A stretch of DNA of 64,000 bases from assembly GCA_938031175.1 (NCBI GenBank), contig CALHGZ010000006.1, positions 62,001-126,000 of the forward strand, in the 5' to 3' direction. Within the stretch, counting starts at the first letter, position 1. Every line of letters starts with the position of its first letter. This document shows, in pieces, positions 34,945 through 44,969 of the stretch. The notes below the pieces were generated by a model. The model did not search any database. It had not been told where the DNA came from and was given only the letters and a program-made list of their open reading frames with translations. Made by a program: the position numbers and the translations under genes. The stretch comes from Candidatus Kapaibacterium sp. Its GTDB lineage: Bacteria > Bacteroidota > Ignavibacteria > Kapaibacteriales > UBA2268.

Positions 34945-36621
34945 CTAAAAATCCCAATACCTTAAACTTAGCTTAAATTTCAAATTAGATAAATCATTTA
35001 CTTTTAACCATGCAAAAGCCGAGTAAATATATAATCCCCGTAATATTTCAAAACCGGCAGATATTTCAAGATTTAATTTCTCAACTCTATTACCATCCAA
35101 AAATTTCACTCTATCTGAATCTTCAAATCTTCTTGATTGTAATACATCTCCTCCTACATTTCTAATAAAATTTCCGGATTCATCGTAAATATTTTCGCCG
35201 TGACGTGAATACGAAATGTTGATATTCAAGGGATACCTACAACCCCACCACCATATAATTCTAGCAGAGAACTCATCCGAATTAGGTTGTAAATAAGAGG
35301 AATATAAAATGGAGTCGTTTGTTAAAGAATTTTGATTATTGAAATGAGTAAATGTATAAGGCTCTATTCGACTGTATTCAATCCCCAGATCGAGTGAAAA
35401 TGGTAATGAAGCAAGTAAAGAAATATTCCAAGCTGTTTTATTACTCCAAAAATCTTTACCAATTTCAGAGAAAATTATATCATCAAGCACAAATGTGCCT
35501 TTAAATTGTAGAATTTTTAAGAATCTAATTGTGGCATCTAATCCCATAACTGAATTATCTCTGTCTCGTAATGCATGCTCAACTGACTTCAAAAACACAA
35601 GTGGATTCAGATATGCTAAATCAATGTTGCGACCAGAGTAAACAAGGTTTTCCCAAAAAGATATTTCTCCCCAAGATGGACGTATTGAAAATTTGTGAAA
35701 AACACTATATTTATCAGGTATATATAATTCTACTCCTGTACTGTGAATGGAATCTCGTGTCAAGCCAAGAGCAGAACCATAAGAAAAACGATATTCAAAT
35801 GTTTTGAATCTTGTACCCACAGAAATCATATCCATTGGAGGAGCATTATTAGATAGCATCAACTTTTGATTCAATCCAGCACCCCATAAGCGGGTTTCGC
35901 GACCAATTATGATGTAAAACCAATCTTTATCAAATCTTACGTGTGATTCAGTAAAATCAAAATCACTTTTTAAGTTATAAAATTTAATGTTTTTCCGGAG
36001 GTTAGGCTCGTCAGCTGCAACAGTTCTTTCGCCATTTAAAATAGTACCATTGGTTGCTTGAAGGTAATACCCAAGAGAATTTGATAATGTTCCGTATAAT
36101 CTCAATCCTAGATTACCGAACAATACATTTTTCATCTTTGACTCTGAATCTTTAAAGATTGTTTCAACTGAACCCAATGGAATCAACCCTACCATATTGA
36201 GGCTATCTTTATAATGATAAATGAATTTCTCATCATTGGTAAAAATTCTTTTAAAAATCAGTTGATTTGTATCACTATCACTAAAAAAAATTACTGCTCT
36301 CATTGAACTTACCAAATCAAATTCAGCTGCGAATTTATCGAGTACCGATATTTCAAATGTGGATAGATCCGATTTTTTATACATAATGATTTTTAGTAGT
36401 TCAGCAATTTCTTTTCTTTGCAATGGCAAACTTGAAAGTGATTTATTTGGGAAAAAGCCGAGTGTTTCGAATCGTAATAAAAAGTCATAAACTGGATGTA
36501 CAACAGGTACGTGTTCTACCCCAAGTGATGAATTGTCAGTTGCATACAATAATTGCTTGGCATAAAAAAAATGAAAAAATAAGACTAATGTAATAATTAT
36601 GTATTTGCCAAATAAAAACAT
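34945..36621 (-). CDS. Wzi-like capsule assembly outer-membrane barrel
   Basis: A 558-residue exported protein with a signal peptide (IIITLVLFFHFFYA). The N-terminal HPVYDFLLRFETLGFF, then SSLPLQRKEIAELL, are the usual opening of the FCB capsule-assembly Wzi family. The remainder alternates aromatic beta strands as in an outer-membrane barrel, with RETRLWGAGLNQKLMLSN and a C-terminal strand ending LRYWDF. In enterobacteria Wzi is an outer-membrane lectin that holds capsule at the surface. It sits between the export protein and glycosyltransferases, which supports a surface-polysaccharide role. Confidence 0.8.
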   Translation of the reverse strand: MFLFGKYIIITLVLFFHFFYAKQLLYATDNSSLGVEHVPVVHPVYDFLLRFETLGFFPNKSLSSLPLQRKEIAELLKIIMYKKSDLSTFEISVLDKFAAEFDLVSSMRAVIFFSDSDTNQLIFKRIFTNDEKFIYHYKDSLNMVGLIPLGSVETIFKDSESKMKNVLFGNLGLRLYGTLSNSLGYYLQATNGTILNGERTVAADEPNLRKNIKFYNLKSDFDFTESHVRFDKDWFYIIIGRETRLWGAGLNQKLMLSNNAPPMDMISVGTRFKTFEYRFSYGSALGLTRDSIHSTGVELYIPDKYSVFHKFSIRPSWGEISFWENLVYSGRNIDLAYLNPLVFLKSVEHALRDRDNSVMGLDATIRFLKILQFKGTFVLDDIIFSEIGKDFWSNKTAWNISLLASLPFSLDLGIEYSRIEPYTFTHFNNQNSLTNDSILYSSYLQPNSDEFSARIIWWWGCRYPLNINISYSRHGENIYDESGNFIRNVGGDVLQSRRFEDSDRVKFLDGNRVEKLNLEISAGFEILRGLYIYSAFAWLKVNDLSNLKFKLSLRYWDF

Positions 36622-36631
36622 AATTTTTCTA

Positions 36632-38365
36632 TTACCTTGAAAGCAAATTAGTTATGATTGATATTACTGTAACAAATGTTAAAGCTATACTTGCAATTAA
36701 GCCATAATTTTGAATCTCAACAGTTGAAGGAATATCTGGTGGTCTAGGTACATACACCATATCCCCTGCATTTAGATAAACATCGTCATTACCTTCAAGC
36801 CAAACTAATGTATTACCTCGAATAATCCTTGCCCTGCTCTTTCTTGCATTTGGTGCAAAACCACCGGCTTTTTCAATATACCATTTCATATTTTTATTTT
36901 CACTGAACTCAACGAATCCAGGCTGATTAACTTGACCGAACACATATACAGTCCGTGGATTATTTGGTACCAAGATTACATCACCATCTTGTAAAAGTAC
37001 ATTGTCTTTTTCTGAATTTTTTACAAATGCAGATTCAAAATCGCAACTAACCACAGATTTTCGTTGATCTATATCAAGAATATATCTTATAGTGTCATCC
37101 AAAGTTAAGTCACTATACTGGAAATATTGTTTCACAATGTTCATTGGATCTGTTTTAGAAATTTCATTACCATTTCTTCTCAATATTTTAGCCAACGGTA
37201 AATATGCATTTTCAGAGAATCCACCGGCTTTTTCAATTACTTCTTTTAGTCTTGTTTGATTATTTTCAACTAAGTATACACCGGGCTTTTTAACTTCACC
37301 TTTTATTGATACAGAGCCATAATTAGATGGTTGATTTAAGGGTTTTTCTCCAAAAATCAGGATTGAACCCTCGGTTAATTCAATATCGCCGGAGAGTAAT
37401 TCGAGATTTTCATTGATTTGAATTTTTGTACCGTTCGGATTTTGCGGAGTATAAAGAACTATATTTTCAAGATTAGCATTTTCTTTAATGCCTTTAGCTA
37501 ATTTTACTAGCATTGAGAGTTTATCACCGTTTTTATATGGAATGACCGAGGGATTTAATATGCTCCCAAGTACTGATATTGTTGGGAAAATTAGATTTGG
37601 GAAAGGGACGTTTATAATGTCTCCTTCCATTAAGTATGGATCAGCACTATAGTCTCCGAGTGTCTCCGATTTAATAATATCAACTATCTCGCTCGTTCCA
37701 TCTTTATGAAATACGGTAGTATAACGTTCGGAATAATTTATTGAGAAAGGTAAACCCGTCTCTGAGTAATTCTGCTCTAATTCATATTTTTTAGATAATA
37801 TTTTTAGCATTGCTGCAGCTTGCTGCTGAGGTATCTCTGATTTTATTATAAAATCATTTGCAAACCGAATTGCTGTTGAAACCGTGTAAGATGCAGGTAA
37901 ATAGTAATTACCTGGATATGAAACATTTCCACGGATTGTAACAAAAACCAATCTTGGTTGATATAATGATAAATATACCTTGTTTTGCGGATTATGATTT
38001 ATAAAAATTTGATTAATTGTATCCTTGAGTTCTTTCAATGTTTTTCCTTTGACATCAATTGTTCCGATTCTTGGAATTATAACTGAATTTTCAGGGGTAA
38101 CGGTCAATACCTCTTCATTCATAAACGCTGGTAAAACCTGCAGAATCAGTACATCGCCGGGACCAAGTTTATAATATTCAGCATTGATTATATTTGCAGA
38201 AGGAAATTGTTCCTGTTGGAATAAACGGTTTTTTAGTATATCTCTATCTGCTAACCTACCCATTAATTTTTCTGGGTCCAATACAGGTAAACCTTTTGTT
38301 TGAGTAAATAATTGATAATGAGCGAAAAACAAGATTATTAAGAAAACGAATGTTTTTATTCTCAT
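36632..38365 (-). CDS. Polysaccharide export protein (Wza-like, SLBB repeats)
   Basis: A 577-residue periplasmic/outer-membrane export protein. After the signal peptide the Poly_export domain is seen (YKLGPGDVLILQVLP, PRIGTIDVKGKTLKELKD, VFVTIRGNVSYPGNYYLPA), followed by several SLBB ligand-binding repeats (VSIKGEVKKPGVYLV, VYVFGQVNQPGFVEF) and a C-terminal hydrophobic helix (IASIALTFVTVISIITNLL). There is no lipobox, unlike E. coli Wza. It would form the channel through which the polymer leaves the cell. The ATG at 38365 is used in place of an upstream TTG that overlaps wecB. Confidence 0.9.
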   Translation of the reverse strand: MRIKTFVFLIILFFAHYQLFTQTKGLPVLDPEKLMGRLADRDILKNRLFQQEQFPSANIINAEYYKLGPGDVLILQVLPAFMNEEVLTVTPENSVIIPRIGTIDVKGKTLKELKDTINQIFINHNPQNKVYLSLYQPRLVFVTIRGNVSYPGNYYLPASYTVSTAIRFANDFIIKSEIPQQQAAAMLKILSKKYELEQNYSETGLPFSINYSERYTTVFHKDGTSEIVDIIKSETLGDYSADPYLMEGDIINVPFPNLIFPTISVLGSILNPSVIPYKNGDKLSMLVKLAKGIKENANLENIVLYTPQNPNGTKIQINENLELLSGDIELTEGSILIFGEKPLNQPSNYGSVSIKGEVKKPGVYLVENNQTRLKEVIEKAGGFSENAYLPLAKILRRNGNEISKTDPMNIVKQYFQYSDLTLDDTIRYILDIDQRKSVVSCDFESAFVKNSEKDNVLLQDGDVILVPNNPRTVYVFGQVNQPGFVEFSENKNMKWYIEKAGGFAPNARKSRARIIRGNTLVWLEGNDDVYLNAGDMVYVPRPPDIPSTVEIQNYGLIASIALTFVTVISIITNLLSR

Positions 38366-38369
38366 TTTA

Positions 38370-39473
38370 TTAGCACAAAATTTTGTTGACAATAATTTCA
38401 GCTATTCTTTCTCCGGCTTTGCCGTCCCAAAGTGGTGGAATTTGTCCGGATTTAGTTTTTTGACTTATTAAGTTATCTATAGCTTTCAATATTTCAGTAT
38501 ATTCAGGTTTTACTAGATTATTAGTTCCAACTTCAATAGTAACTGGTCTTTCAGTTGTTGTTCTAACAGTTAAACAGGGAATTCCAAGATAAGTAGTTTC
38601 TTCCTGAATACCGCCAGAATCAGTTATTACAAAATCTGAATTCATCATCAAAGATAAAAAATCAATATAGCCTTGTGGCTCTATTAAAATTAAATCTTCC
38701 AAATCTGAGTATTTATTAAATAGATCAAATTTTTCGAGATTTTTCCTAGTACGTGGATGTACTGGAAAAACAATTTTTCTAAATTCTCCTAAATAACTGA
38801 AAATATTATAATATTCCTCTAATTTTCCTTTTAAATCTACATTTGAGGGTCTATGCAAAGTAACGAGTACATAAGAATGTGGTGTTAATCCTAATTCGTT
38901 GATTTTATTTGAATTTCTTGCAAGTTCTATAGCATAAACAAGAGAATCTATCATTGTATTTCCAACAAAATAAATATGCTCGGGATTGAATCCTGAATTT
39001 TTTAGATTAGTAATTGCACTATTTTCTGTAACAAAGCAGTAATCACATATTGCATCGGTTGCAATTCTATTAATTTCCTCTGGCATTGATCTGTCAAAAC
39101 TCCTTAGACCAGCTTCAACATGTGCTGATTTAATGCCCATTTTCACTGCTGTTAACGCGCAGGCAATAGTTGAGTTTACATCTCCTACCACTATTACTAA
39201 GTCAGGGGCATATTTTTTGCAAACTTTTTCAAATTCAATCATAATTTTTGCAGTTTGAACGGAATGAGAAGCTGAACCTACACCTAAAAATTCGGTGGGT
39301 TGAGGTAATTTCAAATCTCTGATGAAAGCTTCAGACATATTATAATCATAATGCTGGCCTGTATGGACCAAGATATTTTCTACTTTATCGGAATAAATTT
39401 TTAATGCCCTATCAATTGGGGCAACTTTCATAAAATTTGGCCTTGCACCTGCTACCGAAATTATTCTTTTCAA
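38370..39473 (-). CDS. wecB: UDP-N-acetylglucosamine 2-epimerase (non-hydrolysing)
   Basis: A 367-residue GT-B-fold epimerase that converts UDP-GlcNAc to UDP-ManNAc. Family motifs are intact: AGARPNFMKVAPI, HTGQHYDYNMS, VVGDVNSTIACALTA, HVEAGLRSFDRSMPEEINR, TLHRPSNVD, HPRTRKNLE and TDSGGIQEETTYLG. It works with the dehydrogenase 26 bases upstream in the operon to give UDP-ManNAcA, a common component of surface polysaccharides. Confidence 0.95.
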   Translation of the reverse strand: MKRIISVAGARPNFMKVAPIDRALKIYSDKVENILVHTGQHYDYNMSEAFIRDLKLPQPTEFLGVGSASHSVQTAKIMIEFEKVCKKYAPDLVIVVGDVNSTIACALTAVKMGIKSAHVEAGLRSFDRSMPEEINRIATDAICDYCFVTENSAITNLKNSGFNPEHIYFVGNTMIDSLVYAIELARNSNKINELGLTPHSYVLVTLHRPSNVDLKGKLEEYYNIFSYLGEFRKIVFPVHPRTRKNLEKFDLFNKYSDLEDLILIEPQGYIDFLSLMMNSDFVITDSGGIQEETTYLGIPCLTVRTTTERPVTIEVGTNNLVKPEYTEILKAIDNLISQKTKSGQIPPLWDGKAGERIAEIIVNKILC

Positions 39474-39499
39474 TATTTTCTATCTGCTAAATTTAACAA

Positions 39500-40843
39500 T
39501 TATTTACCTTCGCCAAGTAATATTATGTTATCCCGTTTATCTAATATATCTTTCAAAGCGTTACGAGTATCAATGATTATACGTGAGTTATCAGCAATTA
39601 ATTTATAATCAAAAACAGAGTGATCGGTTGTTATTACGACAATATCATAGGACTTGAGCATGCTTTTTGTTAATTTTTTTCTACTGAAAACAAGTTTTCC
39701 ATTAACTGAAATTTGAGGTATATATGGGTCATAATAGTCAACTTCCCCTAAACCTTCGTTTAGCAACAATTCAGCTACTTTTAAAGCTGGTGAATGCCTC
39801 AAATCACTGACATCCTTTTTAAATGCCATTCCAAGAAAAAGGACTTTTGTTTTTGCAAGTGGTACTCCAATTTTTGCTATTTCACGAATGATCATATTTT
39901 TCACATAATATGGCATATCCTCATTAATTTCAGCAGCAAGCTGGATAAATTTAGTTACGAAATCGAATTCTTTTGCCATCCAGGCTAAATAATATGGATC
40001 AATCAAAATACAATGACCGCCAATACCGGGACCAGGATAAAACGGCATAAATCCAAATGGTTTTGTAGAGGCTGAATAAATTACTTCCCAAACATTAATG
40101 CCTATCCTATCGCATAATTGAGCTAATTCATTTACTAAGGCAATATTAACGCTTCGGAAAATATTCTCTAATAGCTTCTCCATCTCAGCAATCGCTGGAC
40201 GGCTTACTGGTACTACTCTTTCAACAATTATATTATGAACCAAGGAACAGATTTCTGTATCTTCATTATTTATACCGCCTAATACTATTGGGGTATTTGT
40301 TGTATTCCAAATTTTATTGCCGGGGTCTATTCGCTCCGGTGAAAAAGATAAGAAAAAATCTTTGCTTACTTTGTATTTACTATCCTGTAAAATTGGTAAT
40401 ACGAATTTCTCTGTTGTCCCGGGAAATGTCGTACTTTTTAATATTATCATCTGCCCGAATCTCAAATTCTCCTTAATTTTTTCAGTTGCAGTTAATATAT
40501 GGGATATATCAGGATCTTTATTTGCAGTAAATGGTGTAGGAACGCAAATAAATATGGCATCGCAATTGCGAAGATTAGCAAAATCAGTGGTAGCAAAAAG
40601 GGTTTTACTCTCTATTACCTTGATTAGTTTATCATTATCTATGTCTTCTATATAATTTTCAGCTCTTTTTAGTTTAGTAATTTTTCTTTCATCAATATCA
40701 AAACCATATGTCAAAAATCCTTTAAAAGCATATTCAACTGCAATTGGTAATCCTACATATCCTAATCCAACAACTCCAATAATTAATTCGCGTTTGGATA
40801 TTTTCCTTTCAACTTCTTTTTTGAATTTAGCAAAATTATTCAT
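39500..40843 (-). CDS. wecC: UDP-N-acetyl-D-mannosamine dehydrogenase-type nucleotide-sugar dehydrogenase
   Basis: A 447-residue NAD-dependent enzyme of the UDP-glucose/UDP-ManNAc dehydrogenase family. The N-terminal Rossmann motif is GVVGLGYVGLPIAVEYAFKG, the central helix GINVWEVIYSAST, and the catalytic cysteine lies in GPGIGGHCILIDPYYLAW. The C-terminal domain has KVLFLGMAFKKDVSDLRHSP. Beside wecB it most likely oxidises UDP-ManNAc to UDP-ManNAcA; a TviB-like UDP-GlcNAc dehydrogenase is the alternative. It overlaps rmlB by eight bases. Confidence 0.9.
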   Translation of the reverse strand: MNNFAKFKKEVERKISKRELIIGVVGLGYVGLPIAVEYAFKGFLTYGFDIDERKITKLKRAENYIEDIDNDKLIKVIESKTLFATTDFANLRNCDAIFICVPTPFTANKDPDISHILTATEKIKENLRFGQMIILKSTTFPGTTEKFVLPILQDSKYKVSKDFFLSFSPERIDPGNKIWNTTNTPIVLGGINNEDTEICSLVHNIIVERVVPVSRPAIAEMEKLLENIFRSVNIALVNELAQLCDRIGINVWEVIYSASTKPFGFMPFYPGPGIGGHCILIDPYYLAWMAKEFDFVTKFIQLAAEINEDMPYYVKNMIIREIAKIGVPLAKTKVLFLGMAFKKDVSDLRHSPALKVAELLLNEGLGEVDYYDPYIPQISVNGKLVFSRKKLTKSMLKSYDIVVITTDHSVFDYKLIADNSRIIIDTRNALKDILDKRDNIILLGEGK

Positions 40844-41870
40844 TTAAGATCTCACCTAATCTAGTTTCATATTGCTTTTTATAGTATTCAAAGTATTCTC
40901 TTGTTAATATATTATTTACCCAATTTTGATTTTCTCTGTACCAATTTATTGTCCTTTTTATCCCATCCTCAAATAAAGTTTCAGGGTACCAACCGAGTTG
41001 TTCATTAATTTTTCTGCTATCTATTGCATATCTTCTATCGTGAGCTGGTCTATCTTTAACAAATTTTATCAATGAATTATCCCGTCCAAGAATTTTGAGT
41101 ATTAAACGAACTATATCAATGTTTTGTTTTTCACAATTTGCACCAATATTATAAATCTCGCCATCAACTCCATTTTCAAGAATTTTTAATATTGCTTTAC
41201 AATGGTCTTCAACATAAATCCAGTCACGAATATTTTTCCCATCACCATATACTGGAATATCTTTGTTGCGTATTGCATTCAAAATAACGAGGGGTATTAA
41301 TTTTTCAGGGAATTGGTATGGTCCATAGTTATTTGAACATCGTGTTATTATAGCTGGTATTTTATATGTTTTGTAATAAGCTCTTACTAATAAATCAGCG
41401 GATGCTTTGGATGCAGAATACGGTGAATTCGGTTTTAATGGAGATTCTTCAGTAAATTTTCCAGTTTCAGGTAGAGATCCATAAACTTCGTCGGTTGATA
41501 TTTGGATGAAACGAGTAATTTTCGCTTCGCGGGCTAATTCCAACAATGCTTGTGTTCCTAATACATTTGTATGAATAAAAGGATACGAATTATTTATTGA
41601 CCGGTCAACGTGAGTTTCAGCTGCAAAATTTATTATAACATCAAATTTTTCCTTTTGATAAACTTCATTTAAAGAGTCAAAATCAGTTATATCACCCTTA
41701 TAAAATATATAAGATTCATTATTTTCTAAGTCTTTTAGATTCTCGAGATTACCTGCGTATGTTAATTTATCATAATTGACAATATTGTAATCTTGGGTTT
41801 CAAGAGCAATTCGTATGAAATTGCTTCCAATAAATCCTGCACCGCCTGTTACAAATAACTTTAACTTCAT
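40836..41870 (-). CDS. rmlB: dTDP-glucose 4,6-dehydratase
   Basis: A 344-residue extended short-chain dehydrogenase. The NAD site TGGAGFIGSNFIRI, INFAAETHVDRSI, the active-site STDEVYGSLPETGKF, YSASKASADLLV (catalytic Tyr/Lys) and the C-terminal RPAHDRRYAIDSRKI identify RmlB. It makes dTDP-4-keto-6-deoxyglucose, the branch point to rhamnose, fucosamine and related sugars. rmlA, rmlC and rmlD are not in this window. It appears to be the first gene of the 14-gene polysaccharide operon. Confidence 0.94.
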   Translation of the reverse strand: MKLKLFVTGGAGFIGSNFIRIALETQDYNIVNYDKLTYAGNLENLKDLENNESYIFYKGDITDFDSLNEVYQKEKFDVIINFAAETHVDRSINNSYPFIHTNVLGTQALLELAREAKITRFIQISTDEVYGSLPETGKFTEESPLKPNSPYSASKASADLLVRAYYKTYKIPAIITRCSNNYGPYQFPEKLIPLVILNAIRNKDIPVYGDGKNIRDWIYVEDHCKAILKILENGVDGEIYNIGANCEKQNIDIVRLILKILGRDNSLIKFVKDRPAHDRRYAIDSRKINEQLGWYPETLFEDGIKRTINWYRENQNWVNNILTREYFEYYKKQYETRLGEILNE

Positions 41871-41911
41871 AATAATAACTTGTTCGTAAAGATTTGCAAA
41901 TTAATGATATT

Positions 41912-41944
41912 CAAAGTTACCACAAAATTGTAGAATGAAATCAA
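41912..41944 (-). promoter_or_regulatory. Candidate promoter for the polysaccharide operon
   Basis: On the minus strand TTG (41944-41942) is followed after 22 bases by TAACTTTG (41919-41912), fitting TAnnTTTG at slightly long spacing. It would start transcription about 35 bases before rmlB, in the only gap upstream of the operon. Confidence 0.35.
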
Positions 41945-43456
41945 TTAAATGTTACGCCCACATAACAACATTACTGTTGCTGCAATCGATGGAAGAGAAT
42001 CAGAATATGTGAAAATTTTCAAAGATGAATTTACATCCTGCGCTAAATAAGGACTGCCTAAATAAATAGTAACAACAGTTTTGACTTTCATCAGGTTGTT
42101 AATCCATTTTTTAACTTCAGGATTTAATAAAAGCTGATTTTTGAATGCTTTACCACGAAGGAAAAAAGCAAAAATGAATATTTCACTTATATCAAGGAAT
42201 TCAGCATAAGATTCAGCATTTTGTTGAGTGAAATTATTATCAATAAAAGCAAAATCACACTCACCTTGAAAAGCTTGCGAAAGATACCTGAAAAAAGTAA
42301 CAGCTTTATCTAAATCATCTTCAATATAAGCAAATACGGCAATTCTGCTATTTTCATTCAATGGAATGAATGAATTTATTCCTTCCATTCTTATTGATTT
42401 GTATGCTAATTGCAATGCAAATCTTTCATTTTCTGGAAGATTAATTTCATCATCAGGCTTTTCCTGACTAAGTACCCAGCTTTTCAATTCAATAAGCCTA
42501 TTAAATGAATTTTCGATACTACTTTCGAATTCATTATCTATTTCAGCTTTTTCAGAGAATATTTTAATTACTGTTTCTGGGAATTGCGGTAGAAGTATAA
42601 CATCAATACCGGCTTTTTTTGATTGAATCAAATAGTCAGGAAAGACATAATTTCCTGTGATAGCTTTCATATCAAAAGCATCACTTATAACAATGCCATT
42701 AAAATTGAGTAAATCTCTTAATAGATCATTAATTATCAATTTAGATAGAGTTGCTGGGTATTTATCAATCATTGGCAATAAAATATGCCCCACCATAATA
42801 GATTTTACATCTAAACTGATCGCTTGGATGAATGGCAATAAATCTAATTTTAGTAATTGATCCAAATTTTTATTGATTATTGGTAAATCAAGATGCGAAT
42901 CAATATCTGTGTCGCCGTGTCCAGGAAAATGCTTGCAACAGGCAGCCACATTAAATGATTGCAAAGATTTTATGTAAGATTGGACTGCAATCCCTACAAT
43001 TTCGGGTTCTTCACCGAAGGAACGAATATTAATTATTGGATTTTTAGGATTAGTGTTTATATCACAAACTGGTGCCAAATTCCAACATACTCCTATTGAA
43101 CGCGCCTCTAAAGCTATAATTTTTGCTGTCTCAGAAATAGCTTTAGCATCTCCATAATGTCCCAAAGCAAGTGCATGTGGAAAATCCGTTCCATCCTCCA
43201 ACCTCATCCTTAAACCATTCTCAAAATCGGCAGAAAAAATTAATGGTATATTTACTCTTTTTTGTAGATCTGAGATGGTTTCATAAGCTTTTCGCATATT
43301 TCCATTAAATATACAAAAGCCACCAATATCTAATTCGCATAATCGATAAATAAAATCTCTATAGTTGGTATTTTCATCGAAAAGCCTTAAATCAAGCCGT
43401 GGCATTATCAACTGAGCAACTTTCTGAGCTATGTTATAAGAATGTGATTTAATCAT
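41945..43456 (-). CDS. Glycoside hydrolase family 3 protein, beta-N-acetylhexosaminidase-like
   Basis: A 503-residue GH3 enzyme without a signal peptide. The barrel holds the diagnostic KHFPGHGDTDIDSHLDLP loop of NagZ-type hexosaminidases and the nucleophile Asp in GIVISDAFDMKAI. A further C-terminal domain (about 340-503) goes beyond single-domain NagZ and resembles the second domain of Bacillus-type enzymes. It probably removes GlcNAc from muropeptides in wall recycling. Its start overlaps the stop of the thioesterase gene upstream by four bases. Confidence 0.88.
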   Translation of the reverse strand: MIKSHSYNIAQKVAQLIMPRLDLRLFDENTNYRDFIYRLCELDIGGFCIFNGNMRKAYETISDLQKRVNIPLIFSADFENGLRMRLEDGTDFPHALALGHYGDAKAISETAKIIALEARSIGVCWNLAPVCDINTNPKNPIINIRSFGEEPEIVGIAVQSYIKSLQSFNVAACCKHFPGHGDTDIDSHLDLPIINKNLDQLLKLDLLPFIQAISLDVKSIMVGHILLPMIDKYPATLSKLIINDLLRDLLNFNGIVISDAFDMKAITGNYVFPDYLIQSKKAGIDVILLPQFPETVIKIFSEKAEIDNEFESSIENSFNRLIELKSWVLSQEKPDDEINLPENERFALQLAYKSIRMEGINSFIPLNENSRIAVFAYIEDDLDKAVTFFRYLSQAFQGECDFAFIDNNFTQQNAESYAEFLDISEIFIFAFFLRGKAFKNQLLLNPEVKKWINNLMKVKTVVTIYLGSPYLAQDVNSSLKIFTYSDSLPSIAATVMLLCGRNI

Positions 43457-43917
43457 ACTATAATCTCATCACCTTCAAATCTATTGACAATTTTCTTAAA
43501 CTCTTCAGGTAATGACTCAGATTTTCCACTATTTGGATTTATCTTTACCATAATTGCTTTCGAAAATGCAATAATTGTATTATCCCTTGTAACAAGATTT
43601 TCAAAATGCAAGGAAGAATCACCGATTTTGCTTATGCGGCTATGAATCATCAGTGTGTCTCTATACCTTGCTGGATTGTAATAATCAATTGAGTTATGTA
43701 CAACAATAAGCGGAAAATTATAAATATCGCTTTTACCCTTGTAATCTTTCATCAAATTTATCAAATATTCTTCTCGGGCAAATTCAATCCAATACAAATA
43801 CCTTATGTTATGGACAACGAAAAAACTATCAACATCAGCGAAATAAACACGGACTGGTACACTATACTTAAATTTTTTGGTATAATTCACTAAATCTTCA
43901 TTTTGCAATTCAAGCAT
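43453..43917 (-). CDS. Hotdog-fold acyl-CoA thioesterase (4HBT/YbgC family)
   Basis: A 154-residue hotdog protein. RVYFADVDSFFVVHNIRYL, then WIEFAREEYL, is the 4-hydroxybenzoyl-CoA thioesterase signature with its catalytic Asp, followed by YYNPARYRDTLMIHSRI. Such enzymes release fatty acids or aryl acids from CoA or ACP. The usual D-x-x-G-V-V segment reads DSFFVV, a mild departure. It overlaps GH3 by four bases and shares one base with the threonine aldolase gene upstream. Confidence 0.85.
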   Translation of the reverse strand: MLELQNEDLVNYTKKFKYSVPVRVYFADVDSFFVVHNIRYLYWIEFAREEYLINLMKDYKGKSDIYNFPLIVVHNSIDYYNPARYRDTLMIHSRISKIGDSSLHFENLVTRDNTIIAFSKAIMVKINPNSGKSESLPEEFKKIVNRFEGDEIIV

Positions 43918-44954
43918 TATTTTTCAGCCATATATTTTAAAACAAATTTAATTTTCTCAGCTGCGAAGAGAGCATCCTCCTTGGAAATTTGAAAATGGAA
44001 AACAGCACGGATTTTTCTATTTCCAAACGGAATAAGCAAAACTCCATTTTTGGCACATTCTTTAATAAAATAATTATCGTCTAAACATTGGTTGATTGTA
44101 AACATCACTATATTAGTTTGTACTTTATCAATTTCAATTTTGATTAATTCAGACTCTGCCAAATTTATAGCAAATTCTTTTGCAATCTGATGACTATATT
44201 GAATCAATTTTAAATTATTTTTAATTGCATAAAGTCCCCCAGCAGCAATGATTCCGGCTTGACGCATTCCCCCTCCTAAAATTTTTCGCCATTTTCTTGC
44301 TAAATCAATAGTACTTCTATTTCCAACAAGCAATGAACCAACAGGCGCACCTAGACCTTTTGACAAACAAACTGAAATCGTATCAAAATGTTCTGCATAT
44401 TCTCTGGGTTCGATTCCAGTAGCAACCGAAGCATTCCATATACGGGCACCATCACAGTGGAGAGCGATATTATATTTGGAGACAAGCTCCTTCAACTCTT
44501 TGATATAATCGAGCGAGATAATTGTACCTCCATGGCGATTATGTGTATTCTCTATGCATACAAGAGAGGTTTTGGGAAAATAATATATATCAGGTCGGAT
44601 TGCACTCTCAATTTCCTGAAGTTTCATCTCACCATAATCGGATTTGATACAATTGAGTTGTACCCTTGATATAATTGAAGGTGCAGCTGTTTCATAATAA
44701 AAAATATGTGAGTCAGCTTCGACAATTACTTCGTCGCCTGGTTTTGTTTGGGCGGCAATGGCTAATTGATTAGCCATAACTCCGGAAGGTACATATAAAG
44801 CAGATTCTTTATTTAGTAATTTTGCAACATATTCTTGTAATTCATTCACACTTGGATCTTCACCAAAAACATCGTCTCCGACAGCTGAGTTTGCAATATA
44901 TTCCCTCATCTGCTTTGTCGGAACTGTCAGTGTATCACTTCTCAAATCAATCAT
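43917..44954 (-). CDS. ltaE: Low-specificity L-threonine aldolase
   Basis: A 345-residue PLP enzyme of fold type I that splits threonine or allo-threonine into glycine and acetaldehyde. It starts MIDLRSDTLTVPTKQMRE, the family opening; GDDVFGEDPSVNELQ, CIENTHNRHGG, HCDGARIWNA and the PLP lysine in SVCLSKGLGAPVGS are all present. Length is normal. It lies 15 bases after the lipid-kinase-like gene. Confidence 0.93.
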   Translation of the reverse strand: MIDLRSDTLTVPTKQMREYIANSAVGDDVFGEDPSVNELQEYVAKLLNKESALYVPSGVMANQLAIAAQTKPGDEVIVEADSHIFYYETAAPSIISRVQLNCIKSDYGEMKLQEIESAIRPDIYYFPKTSLVCIENTHNRHGGTIISLDYIKELKELVSKYNIALHCDGARIWNASVATGIEPREYAEHFDTISVCLSKGLGAPVGSLLVGNRSTIDLARKWRKILGGGMRQAGIIAAGGLYAIKNNLKLIQYSHQIAKEFAINLAESELIKIEIDKVQTNIVMFTINQCLDDNYFIKECAKNGVLLIPFGNRKIRAVFHFQISKEDALFAAEKIKFVLKYMAEK

Positions 44955-44969
44955 ATTAATCAGAATAGA

